Assembly (NCBI GenBank): GCA_002049455.2 | Contig: KV918958.1 | Span: forward strand, 1-64,000 | Direction: 5' to 3' | DNA: 64,000 bases | From: Porphyra umbilicalis | Lineage: Eukaryota > Rhodophyta > Bangiophyceae > Bangiales > Bangiaceae | Part shown: positions 52,999-64,000 of the stretch, piece after piece | How positions within the stretch are numbered: position 1 is the stretch's first letter | Layout of the letters: each line of letters begins with the position of its first letter | The notes under the pieces: model-generated | Told to the model about the DNA's origin: nothing | Database searches by the model: none | Seen by the model: the letters and a program-made list of their open reading frames with translations, nothing else | Made by a program: the position numbers and the translations under genes

Positions 52999-55018
52999 TT
53001 CTGTGGCCGCATTCTGACTAGCCGTTGCTGCGGGTGGTCATTGATTGGTGCTGCGTATGTCTCTCTTCGCAGGGTAAGCCGACGTGGAAGCTCCTCGGGG
53101 AATGGCTTCATACGGGCCTTGGGCCCCCAATGATACCACCTGGCCGTGCCTCCCGCCCTTTGGCAGCCCTCGCGAACCTAAATCCCCCCCCCGCCGGCTT
53201 TCCTGCTCCTCAAAGGCGATCGGCTGCGGGATAGTGGCCGCATACGGCGACCGGCGTCGTCGCACGTGAAGGTTTGGCCGCGAGTTACGCCGGTGTGCAG
53301 GCATTCACTAGCGCGGAACGAACCCACCACAACCGAGCTGCGCATCGTTGATTTCCCCATTACCCTTATTCTACGTTCGGGTTCTCATGTACGTTCGGTG
53401 TCGTGGGGAGAAATACGACAAGGAGATGGGTATGCTGTTTGCTCTGTGAATGGTGTGGTCGGCCGTTGTCCCCCCGTAAATGTGATTCCGTCCGGTAATA
53501 TGCTTGAACCTCTCTGTCCATGTGGTCTTGGCTGACGCCTTTTCCCCTACTGCCCAAAAACCCTACCGCCTCTTTCCTCCCCACTGCTCATTCCCCTCTA
53601 CTGCCTCAATTCCCCCTATTGGCCATTTTTTCCATACTGTCCATTCATCTTCTACTGCATCATTTCGTTCTACAGCATCCTTTGCTCCTACGGCCCCTTC
53701 TTGCACTGTATCCGAGGCGGACGGCGCGGATGCCGACAGCGAGGGGGGGGGGGGTACCGCATGTTCTTATCTCTCTGTCCTTGCTTGTCTCTGGCTTTTT
53801 GGGTGCAGCTCGGGGCGGGTGGTGAGGACCGGGCGCGAGGAGGGCTAGGAAGAGGTTGCAATACAGCCGGCCAGGAGGTGCTAGTGAACCATAAAAGACG
53901 CTTCTATTTTCTGCAACGTATTCGGCTGGTGTGGATCTGTACGACTGCTCTCCCGCTGGCATCACGTAACAAATCGCTGCTTGAATACTAATCATGCCCA
54001 GGCACGCTGGCAATCGTGGTGCCAAGGCGGGCCACGTGACTTGTCTCAGCAGGCGCGGGGATGCCCCCAGTGAGAGCTGTGAGAGGGGGGGGGGGGGGCT
54101 CCCAGACATGTCGTTGAACAGTCAGAACCGCGCTGGCCGCGTACTATAGCTCTTAAATTCGAATATGCCATCTATACTGATAGTGTAGACACTGTGGAAC
54201 AGCGGGGTCGAAAATGGCCCAGAACAGCCATTTCAGATGTACTGGCACCAATCTTAAAGTCGCTGAGGTAAGACTCCAAGTAGCGTGGTACCGTTTCGCG
54301 AAGATCAACGGTCTGTACAAGACGGTAAAGAAATCATTTGAGTATTTTAAGCCTGGGAGAGCTCAACCGATGCCACACACAGAGCGAGACACTCACCAGA
54401 CCCACTAAAGGACTTTCGTCGCAGAGCAGATAGACCAGAAGACCTGTTGCGATACGATATTGAGCACACAAGGCACCCGTGTCTTCCATACAGATACTCC
54501 TACTCCATTCCAGGTAGCCCCCTCTGCCCAAACAAACGTGCCCACTGCAATCTTGTGACGTGCGTGGGTATCCAAAAGAGGTCGTGTGGTACTTGCGCGA
54601 CTTCCGCGCCACCAACTTTCCACCGCGATTTATGGTTGGCAGCAGAGCGAACGAGCTGTTTCTTGTCGATATGTGTGCCTTGATGCGTTAGGAATGAAGG
54701 GCGTGGCGTAGTACGCAGGAGAATTGTAGACTCAGGGGCGAAGGGACGGGTCCAAGCTAGCCCAGGTCAGGCGCCGCCGAGATCGTGGCGCTGGCTGGGT
54801 GGAGTGCAGAGGCGAGCGGTTGGTAAGGTCGGGGTCATGAGGTGGCCTTTTCAGTGCGTGAGAGAGAGTGCGAAAGCGAGTGGAGCTCCAACCACACGTC
54901 CCACATAATCGGTGTTATCATGACAGTTAGACTTCCAACATCTCGGTAAGCAGTCAGTAAATCGGTATACCGATCGAGACACGGTATCCAGAATGGCGAC
55001 GTTGGGTAAATGCCAGCC
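52999..55018. other. No gene seen
   Basis: Right flank of the retrotransposon. A C/T-rich, repetitive stretch of CTACTG/CCCTACTGC-like units occurs at 53540-53700, and G runs near 53743 and 54088. Open frames are short and without motifs. Confidence 0.4.
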
Positions 55019-55340
55019 TGTGAGCATCTCCACCAATGGCTCCAACCGACCAAAAAGCCAAACGTGGCACCGTTCGGCCAACGGGGGCATTGGAAGAGAA
55101 AGCGAGGTCCAAAACTGGTGTGTAACGGTGGTGTGACGGACGAAAAAATAGCACTTCTCCCGTTTTCCATTCCCTTAATGCATCTCGTGGTGGCCTTGCC
55201 GGATCGCCCTTCTTTTGGAGCTTGAACTGCAGCGCCACTCCAAGCAGGCCTGTTTGGAGAGGCCCCGAGTCGTTTGGCCAACCCCTGGTTCGCTGTTTGG
55301 ACCACGACAGCCAATGGAAAGCGTGACCCGTGGCTTGCAG
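55019..55340 (-). repeat. Dispersed repeat, copy B (inverted)
   Basis: Reverse-complement relative of 43390-43722. Similarity begins at the CCACGGGTCACGC end (55321-55340) and ends at CACCAATGGCTCCAACC (near 55030), with several small indels in the middle. Non-coding. Confidence 0.72.
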
Positions 55341-57835
55341 ACAGTTGCGAGACGATCAGGCAGTCATGGAGATTCTCTGTAGTGCGTCTGTGGGAATACT
55401 GGCGTGCCACAAAAGAGGCCCACCGCCAGAGACGTCGAGGCGAGCCCAAGTTTGAGACGTGATCTACTTAGTTTGGCTATGCCTTTGAAGAGCCAGTGAC
55501 AGCGCCACACGTTGCGCACACGTGGCCGTTGTGTTGGATGGTTGCCTCCGCTGGTGGAGAGGCTCTTACCGTCACGCGTCATGTACTGCTACCGCCCAAA
55601 ATATGGCGGTTGCAGAGAGAAAGGAGGCAGAGCCGACGACACAGCATAGATATGCAGTCGGATTGGCTGTTCGACAAGCCACGATCGTACTATTGGCTGA
55701 GAGTTGCCGCCAGAAATCTTGCAAGCCAAATAACGTGTCATGCAGGGGTCACGCAGAGCCATTGCAACCCACAAAGAGATTTCCTGGCCGCTTGCTTGGG
55801 CCTGAAGAGGTGGTTATGGAGAGAGTTCCGGGCCAGACCGGTGATTCGTCATGAGATCTACAAATTTCTTCAGATTTCTTGAAATCCTGATGTGCGATTC
55901 CAGTGCGCTGAGCTGCATGAGGAGACTGTGTAATGAACTCAAATAAATCCCAGCCTTTCCATTGGTCAACGTACGCTGTTGAATGATTGCAACCACTCTG
56001 CAACCGCCATGTTTTGGAGGTCAGCAATTATCTGATGATCTCTAGATCAATACAATGTGCACTGTGTATTGGGCAGCGATGTTCAGAATTGGTCGATATC
56101 AATTATATGTATGCCTCACAGCAGCCCCGATAGTTGTAATCACCAAAACTATTAGCAGTCAAAAAAGACCAGCAACTGGCTGCGTGAAACTGTCGTGAAA
56201 GAATCAGCGGACACGGCTCATCTAGAGCGACAGGAGGCGACATGACACGACAGCCGAACCGCACGATCTACCACGTGCGTACCTCCACGACCGGTCATCG
56301 CATGGTTGTGTGGTTCTTGCTTTGAGATAAGAATAGGAACACTTTCCTGTATGATTCCATTAGGAAAACTGTAGCAAAATTATTACATCACTCACCGGCG
56401 CCTGCGAGATGTGTGCAGCCCTCACTTCAGACTTTCGAAATATTTGCCGGTTGATATAGTAGCCCCCCTCTCTTTTCACGCCACTGTCTTTAAAGCTAGA
56501 GTCAGGGGCGTGCATGGTATGGGCTCCAGGAAGGTGGTCAGTTTTCTGGCTAGGCAGCGCGGGAGCCGAGCCAGACCCGAGACGGCTAAGTCCACAAGAA
56601 CGTCGCTGCTGTCGTGGCAAGTAGCAAAGGCCTCAGCAAGAGTTCTTTGTCAAGGGTATCACCGGATTATTTTTTTTCGGGTGCGCACTCGCTCCCGTGG
56701 GATGTGTCGACGCGTCGCCCATACCCATGCCCGTGAATGGGAGGTGACCAGATACTCGCGACATCGAATCACGAAGGGTATCCGAGAGTACTACTCGTAT
56801 TTCCGAATCTGGAGAAGCCGATACTCTCGACAGCGTTCTGTAGTGCGGCGCCGTGACCACGGGAGCTACCTCGCAACATGGAGTATCTGGAAGTCTCGAT
56901 CACGTACCGTTTTTTGGTGCGGAGACGCGCTCTCAGAGCTCGGCGCTCAGCCACCGAGCCGTGCCCGGCCGCGCCCGGGCCCGCTCCTCGGCCCGGCGGC
57001 GGGACCTGCCATGACACCTAACAGTGCCACGTGCCCAGGTCAATACTTACCTACCCTCCTCTGGTGCACGCGTGTATTGTGCTTCTCACAAAAACTGGAC
57101 CCCGATGCATCAGCTTCCGTTGCAAAATCACTGCTTCATTGGCTCAGGGCGCGGTTCATGGTGCCGAAGCGGATCGTCTGCAAAGTGGGGCGCATGCTGA
57201 TTTGCTGTACTGGCGCTGGTACCCGCAATTTTCAAATTGACTCCGAACGCGTCCAGTACAGGCTGAAATGGCATGTTCTAGACCATATTCGATCCCCCTC
57301 CACACTGCAAAACTTCCAATGTAGTTTAGAAACGATATTCGCGTTTTAGACCGCGGCGCTCCTCTGCACGCGCCCAGTATAGGAATACACTACGCCCACA
57401 ACGAGCGTAGCTGCCACTCCACGGCACCGACACTGCTCAGACACCGCGTACGCGGGGGTCTTTCCGGCGATGGGAGGGGACACGTAGAACTCGCAGGACA
57501 TCCCACGATCAAGAAGCGTAACGCGGCACCTACAAACGGCGATCAATCACTCTTCCCTTGCGGGCTGTCGTGAGGCCGTTTTTTGCTCTGCAGGGGGGCT
57601 GTTTATGCCTCGTCTCATGCGATGATTCTTTGGCCGCGCTTCCTCTGCAAACACTGCATAACATGTCATGCAGAGTCCAGGCCAGAAAAGAGCACCAAGA
57701 ATAGAAACTGAAGCAGAGGTCACACCGCCCCGGCTTGATCGCATGCTTGACCCCCGCGTGCCCTGCTGAGCGTGTCAATGAAATAGAGACGAGCAGACCA
57801 GCGTCGATCGCAGAAAATCCAGAAAGAGATAAAAA
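55341..57835. other. No supported gene
   Basis: A 312-codon plus-strand frame (56411-57349) is open, but its product is Arg/Ser-rich with no domain and shares the stretch RVLCFSQKLDP with a minus-strand frame at 58.9 kb, showing that it includes a dispersed repeat (GTATTGTGCTTCTCACA near 57075, inverted near 58892). It is treated as non-coding repeat DNA. Confidence 0.4.
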
Positions 57836-57999
57836 CGTAGCCAATCACGAGAATCAAAGAGATCGACGAGCAGCACGGAAACGCGAGTCGTGCGTCTGTT
57901 TAATGACACAAAAACTCACTACGTCCGCGAGACCCGCGAACACGTAGCCTATCACGAGAAGCAAAGAGCTTGACGAGGAATACGGAAACGCGAGACGTG
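57836..57999. repeat. 57-bp direct repeat, 107-bp spacing
   Basis: Copies at 57836-57892 and 57943-57999 share CGTAGCC.ATCACGAGAA, CAAAGAG, GACGAG and ACGGAAACGCGAG.CGTG with a handful of substitutions. Confidence 0.85.
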
Positions 58000-60887
58000 G
58001 GTCACTCTGAGCAGCTCCACTACAAAGCAACCGCCTCACGGCACGTACCGAGGAGCCTGCGGCAGATCGGAGACGGATCGAGGGGGTGGCGAACGACGGC
58101 GACGCCGGGGGGGCGTCGGACGACTCCAGGAGGGTGGGCGAGGGCGTCGGTCTCGACCCGACTCCACGACCTATGGCAAAGCCTCAGATACGATGCCTTC
58201 GCGATCACGTTGGCTCTTATGAGGCGAGCGCACTGTTTTTCGACCCTTTCAGACGCACCGAGAGGGCACACTGTGCGCGGTCCGCCCAGCCTTTTTCGAC
58301 TCAGTGTGCAGTTGCGCACTGTTGTGCGCGACTCATACGTGATGCGTTCCATGGAACACAGCGATAGCCTCCCAGTCAGCTCTTGACAGCAATGCTGCGT
58401 CATCAAACTGTGTGCACGTATCTCATTGGGCAACGATAGCTTTTCGAACGGAAATTTGACCGGTACCCACCTTCGTTGCCCGTGTTGATACGTGCTGAAA
58501 GCTGGTGGCTTCTGGCAGGCCAGGGACGCCCGACACAGATTGATGTGTGACTAACCGTCCTTACCGGCCCTAGCACGCTGCGAGACGACGACGACACACC
58601 CGATTTCCTGTGTGCGCGTCACTTGTAGCCTGCTTCAGCACGGGCTACAAGCCCGAGAATCTGGCCTAATTTACCTGGTACACCCCACGGGGCCAGCACG
58701 TGGGACTTAGAGTTCACGTTCTGGACCCTCCGCCCCCCCAGAAGACGTGCTTTTGCCCCGCCTTCCAAGGCCGCCGCTCCGAATTGATGCCAGTACGGCA
58801 ATCGGGCCTGTAGTACAAGAAATTTGGCCAAGTATGCGTCTTAGTACACGTCTAGTATGCGCCCCACTTTCCCGACGATGTTGCGGATCCAGTTTCTGTG
58901 AGAAGCACAATACCCGTAATGTGCCAGTTCGTGACAACTGTGCTAGTTCGCGACAACTCGGGATTGTGGGGCAAATCAACAGTGTTTACTCATCGGATCG
59001 GGATGGGCGGTGACAGAAAAAATGGTGAAGCGCCCATATACCGGTATTTCAAATGATAACAACAACAGACAGGGAAACATGTTGCACACCGTTGAACGCG
59101 CGAACTCATGAGCTCGCCTTCGGTGCGGAGTGCGCTCAAAAGATAGCAAGTGGGACCGAACAGCACGCCGAGAGGAAAAATAGGGCGCACTCTCGGAATT
59201 CAATTTGATGCATAACTACCTGCTCTGATGACACCGTGGGCTCACATTCTGTTGACTTGACCGTTTTAACCCTTGCAGATGCCCGCGTCTTCTTCCCCCC
59301 GACCTTCTTTTCCCGGCCAGTTACCTCTCGGCGCCACGTGCCCCCCACTGAGCGCACTTACCACTCTCTCACAGACTGGTAATACCATTGTCCCCACCCC
59401 CCCCATCTGAGTGACGCGCAATGCCACCGCGGCGGCGGCTTGCCACAGCGGATGGTGATGCTGCAAGTCATCAGACCATGTTTGCGGGCCTGCGTCTCGC
59501 GCGCACCGGGGAGCTGAGTACCAAGGCGTTTGGCAAGCGATTTGGGCTCGTCTAATCATAGGCGCGCCGCTTCATCACTCCTAGACGAATGCTGCACAGG
59601 CCCGGTCCGCCACTTTTCTTCTTCCTGGACAAGGAGGACCTGCTCGCTTTACCGTGAAAAGCGCACCAAGTTGCCGATTCTGAAAGCTCCGAGCTCCCCA
59701 TGGCGTGCTACAAATCGTTTGGCACAAGAAAAAACCCATCTGTTTCATAGTCTCTCTTTCGATGGGCGTCTCTGACGTGATGGCTGATGAAAAAGGGGGG
59801 GGGGAAGGAGGGCGAGTGTTGCAGTGTGGGTAGGGCTGGAGTGTCTTTGGCCAACGTTGGTTCGCCGAGAAAGGCGGGCGTGGCAAAGTGCATGAGGAGC
59901 GACGCGCTATTGCGGCGGGGGGGGGGGGGCGCGGGCCTGCAGGCGAACCATGTAGGCTGTTGTCGCCGTAGGGACTGAGGACGGGGCCGAACGGGACGAC
60001 GGAGACCATGTCACAGCTTGGCAGTCGCTTCAACAGAGTGTCCCTATTGGTCACGCAGGCAAGAATCTCAGGCGATCTGGATCAAATTGTTCGTTCCACG
60101 GTACGTTTTTCCAACTGTAACGTGTGATTCCAGGTTGTTCTCACACAATCAGTAATTGTGTCACGAACTGGTACCGGGGGTTCTTCGACATCATTTTCTA
60201 CCAAATAAACGGGAGCGCCCCATCAGAAACGGAGAACACAGCCGACCTCGTGAGAGACTGCTGACCCAGGAACGTGCGTGCAATACCCTGGCCTTCAGGG
60301 CGGTGGCGCGCTCGGCGACGAATCGACACGGGGCACGCCGGCCCGCCCCATGGCCGCAAGCGCGCACAGGGGCGCGTACAGCCACGTTGCCGTGGCGGGG
60401 GGCGCGCGGGGCGGGGAAAGGGGCTCCGCCGCCGCCACCACGACAGCGCCGGCGGCCCGCCGATATCGCGCGACGCCCACCAGAGGGGCCGTCACTCCGC
60501 CGCGCAGCGCACCTGCGCACGGCAGGCAGGGCGGCCGACACGGCGCACGGGCGGGCGGGTGGCACCGACCGCTGCGCGACAGGGCGCCTCCAACCGCGCT
60601 GCTTGATGGCGTCAGAAAATGCCGACGAGCCGCCGCTACAGAAGCTGGCGCGCAGGCACGATCACCCGCGGGTCATCGTGAGCGGGTTGAACCCCGGAAG
60701 TTGCCGCGCGCGGTCGCCGCGCGCAACTCGGGGCCGTGGGGGAAGGCAGGGGGGCAGGCGCCCTGTGACCCCTGTGATAGGACAGTTCTTCTCAGCCACT
60801 TGACTCCATTCGCTTTTTGCGTCATCGCGACCCTTCTAACGCTGACACGCTCTCAGATCCCTGAGAACACGAATGCAGACTGCCACC
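58000..60887. other. No gene seen
   Basis: Mixed DNA with short frames, and a GC-rich pocket at 60290-60760 where several frames are open by composition only. G runs near 59796 and 59920. No domain recognised. Confidence 0.4.
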
Positions 60888-60895
60888 TCTGATAC

Positions 60896-61894
60896 TAAGG
60901 TTGTGCATCACGCCCCTTTTTGGGTGGCGGGGTGGGCGATGCACGCCCAATCACGCCCTTCTGCACGCCCCCAACATTGGTACGCCCCTCTCACGACCCA
61001 AATGTAGCCCCCATGTTTTCACACTTACTTGATAGGCAATTCAAAGTACCCAATACTCTTGCAATTCGGATGGTTCAAAGGACAACAAAAATGCCAGAAA
61101 ACATGGAGGAAACAGCTGCATGCGATACACTCTCTTGGCCTCTGCCACTCTGCCTCAATGATACTTTGCAGCATCACGGGACGTCGGCTCGCCTTGCCTC
61201 CACCGGCCGCCCCACCGCCCGCAGTCCCTCCCATCTCACCGCGCACAAAGCCAGAGCAGATGGTCATCAAATCATTCTCGGTCATGGCCACGAGGGCGTC
61301 CTCGTCGCCGGGACGACCAACGTCGTGTCGAGGGACGCCGGCGCCAGCCGTGGCGCATCGGGCGACCTTCTCGTTTAGGAGGCGCGTAGCTCGCCGCCGG
61401 CGCCCCCTCCATCACTGCCGTCGGCCTGGTCGTTGCCGGCGCGCGATGCATCGCATTCAACGTCCTCATTGGCGCCCGTGTTGAGGAGCCCCTCTGCGAC
61501 TTCCCAGGCTGATGACGGCAGGTTGCCGTTGCAGTGCCAATCCCGCACAGGTCGCGCCCGCCCATCATGGCGTCGAGCACATTGTTTGTTGGCAAAAGAC
61601 GGAAAAATGGTCCCCACGCCTCATAGCGTCGAGCACCTTGTTTGTGGACGCAAGACGGAGCAGTAAGACACCGCGCCGTGAAAATGTAACGAAGGTGGCA
61701 CGGAACTGCACCGAAATTCAATTGGTGGACTGGCGCCCCAAGAGCGCATTTGAAATGATGTACATTTTTGCCAAGCACGCCCCAATCACGCCCCTAAAAT
61801 TCTGGGCGTGCAGGGCGTGACACGCCCAAAACACGTGAAATTGCACGCCCCAGGCGTGCAATTTAGCACGCCCCGGGCGTGTTGCACAACCCTA
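60896..61894. mobile_element. Non-autonomous hAT element, 999 bp
   Basis: Ends are TAAGGTTGTGCATCACGCCC and, inverted, TAGGGTTGTGCAACACGCCC. An 8-bp duplication TCTGATAC (60888-60895) / TCTGAAAC (61895-61902) flanks it with one mismatch, the length typical of hAT insertions. Many CACGCCC/GGGCGTG motifs crowd both subterminal regions (60908-61000 and 61779-61885), as hAT transposases require. The interior has a minus-strand frame with MTENDLMTICSGFVRGEMGG, which could be a scrap of a protein gene, but no hAT catalytic domain. Probably a deletion derivative or gene-capturing copy. Confidence 0.85.
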
Positions 61895-61902
61895 TCTGAA
61901 AC

Positions 61903-62093
61903 GGAGAGCAAGTCCCGTGATCTAAGTATTTATGTGCATCACTACACTTTGAGAGCACCCTGTCTTAAAGGCCAGGGAAAGCCAGTCATATGGCTTGGTT
62001 TGCTGGGCATGAGTTTAAGCCAGATTGTTGGAGCAGTGGTCACGAACTGGGGCATGACGGATATGATCGTCATGACGGGCAGTGCCCGTCGGT
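61903..62093. other. Short non-coding spacer
   Basis: Right flank of the hAT element up to the CCG-rich tract. No feature seen. Confidence 0.4.
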
Positions 62094-63060
62094 CACGACG
62101 ACCACGCCACCGCCGTCGCCGCAGCGCCCGCGCCGGCCCCGCCCCCGCCGGCCTCGCCCGCACCCGCCGCCTCCGCCCCCGCCCCCGCCCCCGCCCACGC
62201 CGCTCTGCTGCCCCCGCCGCCCTTGCCACCGCCGCCGCCACTCCCGCCGCCGCCGCCCCCGTCCACGCCGCCCCGCCACCCCCACCGCCCCTGCCACCGC
62301 CGCCGTCCCCGCTGCCGCCGCCGCCCTCGCCCACGCCGCCCCGCCGCCGCCGCCGCCCCGCCGCCCCCGCCGCCCCTGCCCCCGCCCCCGCCGCCGCCGC
62401 CGCCACCCCCGCCCCCGCCGCTCCCGCCCACGCCGCCCCGCCGCCCCCGCCGCCCGTGCAACCGCCGCCGCCCCCGCCGCCGCCCCCGCCGCCGCCCCTG
62501 CCCTCGCCGCCCCCGCCGCCGCCGCCGCCTCTGCCGCCCTCTCTCCGGCCAGCCCCTGCTGCCGCTGCCGCCGCCGCCGCCCCGTGCCGCTGCCGGAGCC
62601 GCCGCTGCTTTCTGCCGCCGCCCTCCCTGCCTGCCGTCGCCGCCACCAGCGGCCGCCACCGCCGCTGCCGCCACCGCCACGGCCCCCAGCCGCCGCTGCC
62701 GCCGCCGCCATTGCCTTCTACCGCCGCCGCCCTTGCGTGCCACCGCCGCCGCCCTCTGCCGCCGCCACCGCCGCCGCCGCCCCGTGCCGCCGTCTCCCCT
62801 GCGTGCCACCGCCGCGGCCCCCTGCCGCCACCGCCGCCGCCGCTGCCCCCTGCCGCCGCCCCCTGCCGACGCCGCCCCCGCCCCCTGCTGCCGTCGCCCT
62901 TGCGTGCCGCCGCCGCGGCCCATGGCGACCACCTCTGCCGCTGCAGCCCCCTGCCGCCGCCGCCTGCCGCCGCCACCACCACCAGCCGCCGCCGCCGCTG
63001 GGTTCCGCCGTCCGCGCGGCGGCTGCTGCAGCCGTTCGTTGGCGCCGCCCCGGCGGCGGC
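62094..63060. repeat. CCG-rich low-complexity tract, ~1 kb
   Basis: Almost entirely CCG, CCC, GCC and CGC triplets on the plus strand with interspersed CTGCCG, with very few A or T. All six frames are open or nearly so, giving Pro/Ala/Arg or Gly/Arg/Ala translations. It looks like an expanded trinucleotide region, not a protein gene. Confidence 0.75.
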
Positions 63061-63331
63061 TCGCGCCACCGGTGGGTGCCTTTTGTCCCTACCACTTCCC
63101 TCTGACTCGGGCGGACGGGGGTACGTGCCGTCGGGGTACTGGGCTGGTTTGGTGTGGTCAGTTGGGGGGGGTATAATGTCGTGTTGTACTTTTCCCTGGC
63201 GATTTCTATGGAGCCCGCACAGTCTCTGTGCTACTCCATGTGTATACGCACCTTGTAAAGAGTGTTGTTGACCGCAACATGATTTTCTTGTCTTCGGTAG
63301 CCGGAAGGAGCAATCGTTGAGCTCCCGTATA

Positions 63332-63463
63332 CAGCCGTTCTCTCAAAAATCCCGCACTCCAACTGTTCCAAAAGAGTGCCAAATCGGCCTCTGAGGTGTC
63401 GTAGAGGCCGATTTGGCACTCTTTTGCAACAGTTGGAGTGCGGGATTTTTGAGAGAACGGCTG
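63332..63463. mobile_element. 132-bp foldback MITE
   Basis: Two ~61-bp arms starting CAGCCGTTCTCTCAAAAATC are almost perfectly complementary around a ~10-nt centre (GAGGTGTCGT). TA flanks both ends (63330-63331 and 63464-63465). This is a full-length member of the family whose right half survives at 18891-18957. Near-identity of the arms suggests recent insertion or conversion. Confidence 0.9.
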
Positions 63464-63465
63464 TA

Positions 63466-63942
63466 CACGTCGGGGGGGGGGCGGCATACCACGGACACAT
63501 TCCTTGCAGGGGGTGTACACAACTTCAGGAGTGGCTCAGAGTACTTTAATAGCTTGGGACCTTGTAGGCTCCGGCGCTCCGCGCCTACGCTCGGGCCCCG
63601 AGGGTGCCTCGCTGACACTGCGTTTTTCGCCGCAGTGCCCGCTACCAAATTTATATAGAAAGATGACCCGTGCATTCCGGGACATGTGATTGATTTGGCA
63701 CACGTCTGTGATTGGACACGAAGCCTTGGATCGATATTCATCGCATCAAACCCCCCTTTCCAAGGCTGGCATTATCTGAGGTGCGTTCTGGCTGGTGTAG
63801 AATGACCCTCAGTGCCACACCTTCCGAGCACGTTGCAGTTGGCGTATGGCGTTGGGTGCAATCCCACCGGCTCGCGGTGGCGGTCCTTGCAATCTTTCCC
63901 CTTTCCTCCGCCCGCCCCCCCCCCCCCGCCCATCTGCCAGCC
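63466..63942. other. No gene seen; possible leader of a gene at the edge
   Basis: Contains no recognised domain. The last ~60 bases are C/T-rich with a C run (63915-63927), like the leaders of the YL1 and uL3 genes. Confidence 0.35.
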
Positions 63943-64000
63943 ATGGCTGAGCCAAGTGCCTGCCGTGTGCGGTCGTTCACTTGGTTTGCGCCCGACCATG
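63943..64000 (+). CDS. Possible 5' end of a gene running off the window
   Basis: An ATG in good context (CAGCCATGGCT) after a pyrimidine-rich leader opens a frame (MAEPSACRVRSFTWFAPDH) that is still open at the edge. Only 19 codons are visible, so this is a guess from context. Confidence 0.25.
   Translation, partial: MAEPSACRVRSFTWFAPDH

Noticed and set aside
56411-57349. A 312-codon plus-strand frame
   Set aside because: Arg/Ser-rich, no motif, and part of it recurs inverted near 58.9 kb as a dispersed repeat, so it is treated as repeat DNA.
61808-63271. A 487-codon Pro/Ala-rich frame suggestive of a formin or wall protein
   Set aside because: Several frames on both strands are open across the CCG-type tract and none has flanking conserved domains.
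1-64000. CRISPR arrays or bacterial operons
   Set aside because: No regularly spaced short repeats with unique spacers and no co-directional tight gene clusters; gene content and transposons are eukaryotic.

Overview
This is GC-rich eukaryotic nuclear DNA. The genes are mostly free of introns and carry eukaryotic domains: malectin, germin-like cupin, Nramp, F-box/LRR, the chromatin subunit YL1, and a nuclear bacterial-type ribosomal protein L3. They sit in very G/C-rich sequence with many poly-G and poly-C runs of 13-24 nt. Eukaryotic TATA boxes occur, and the second half of the window is full of class I and class II transposons. A bangiophyte red alga (Porphyra/Pyropia type) fits best. That assignment is an inference from composition, compact intron-poor genes and gene content; nothing here proves the species.

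From 0 to 25 kb lies the gene-bearing part: a secreted malectin-domain protein with a glycine-rich tail (415-1614, +), a probably plastid TauE/SafE anion exporter (2584-3951, -), a convergent pair of almost identical secreted germin-like cupins (5687-6409, + and 8492-9325, -), an Nramp divalent-metal transporter (12007-13997, -), a mitochondrial-type ribosomal protein uL3 (17406-18200, -), an F-box/leucine-rich-repeat protein (19080-20766, -) and a YL1/VPS72 subunit of SWR1-type chromatin remodellers (22115-24558, +). In the Nramp, F-box and YL1 genes the conserved domains change reading frame at or near long G/C homopolymers, as if each run were off by one or two bases. Small TA-flanked inverted-repeat elements lie between these genes.

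From 25 to 64 kb the window is a graveyard of mobile elements. An inverted-repeat element (25720-30158) sits in what looks like a secreted-protein gene, and a pogo/jerky-type DNA transposon (25958-28748) is nested inside it. Then come a Myb-like remnant (31.7-32.7 kb), a decayed CACTA/Plavaka-type transposase (33.9-35.6 kb), a PIF/Harbinger element with its nuclease and Myb-like partner (39.0-43.2 kb), a complete but mutated Copia LTR retrotransposon with 399-bp LTRs and a GGATC target duplication (47071-52993), a non-autonomous hAT element with an 8-bp duplication (60896-61894), a kilobase CCG-rich low-complexity tract (62.1-63.1 kb) and a near-perfect foldback MITE (63332-63463). A gene may begin at the right edge (63943).

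No operon-like co-operation is visible; genes are single units. The most notable structures are the homogenised cupin pair with a swapped C-terminal tail, the nested transposons, the palindrome array inside the Copia element, and the repeated link between homopolymers and frame breaks.
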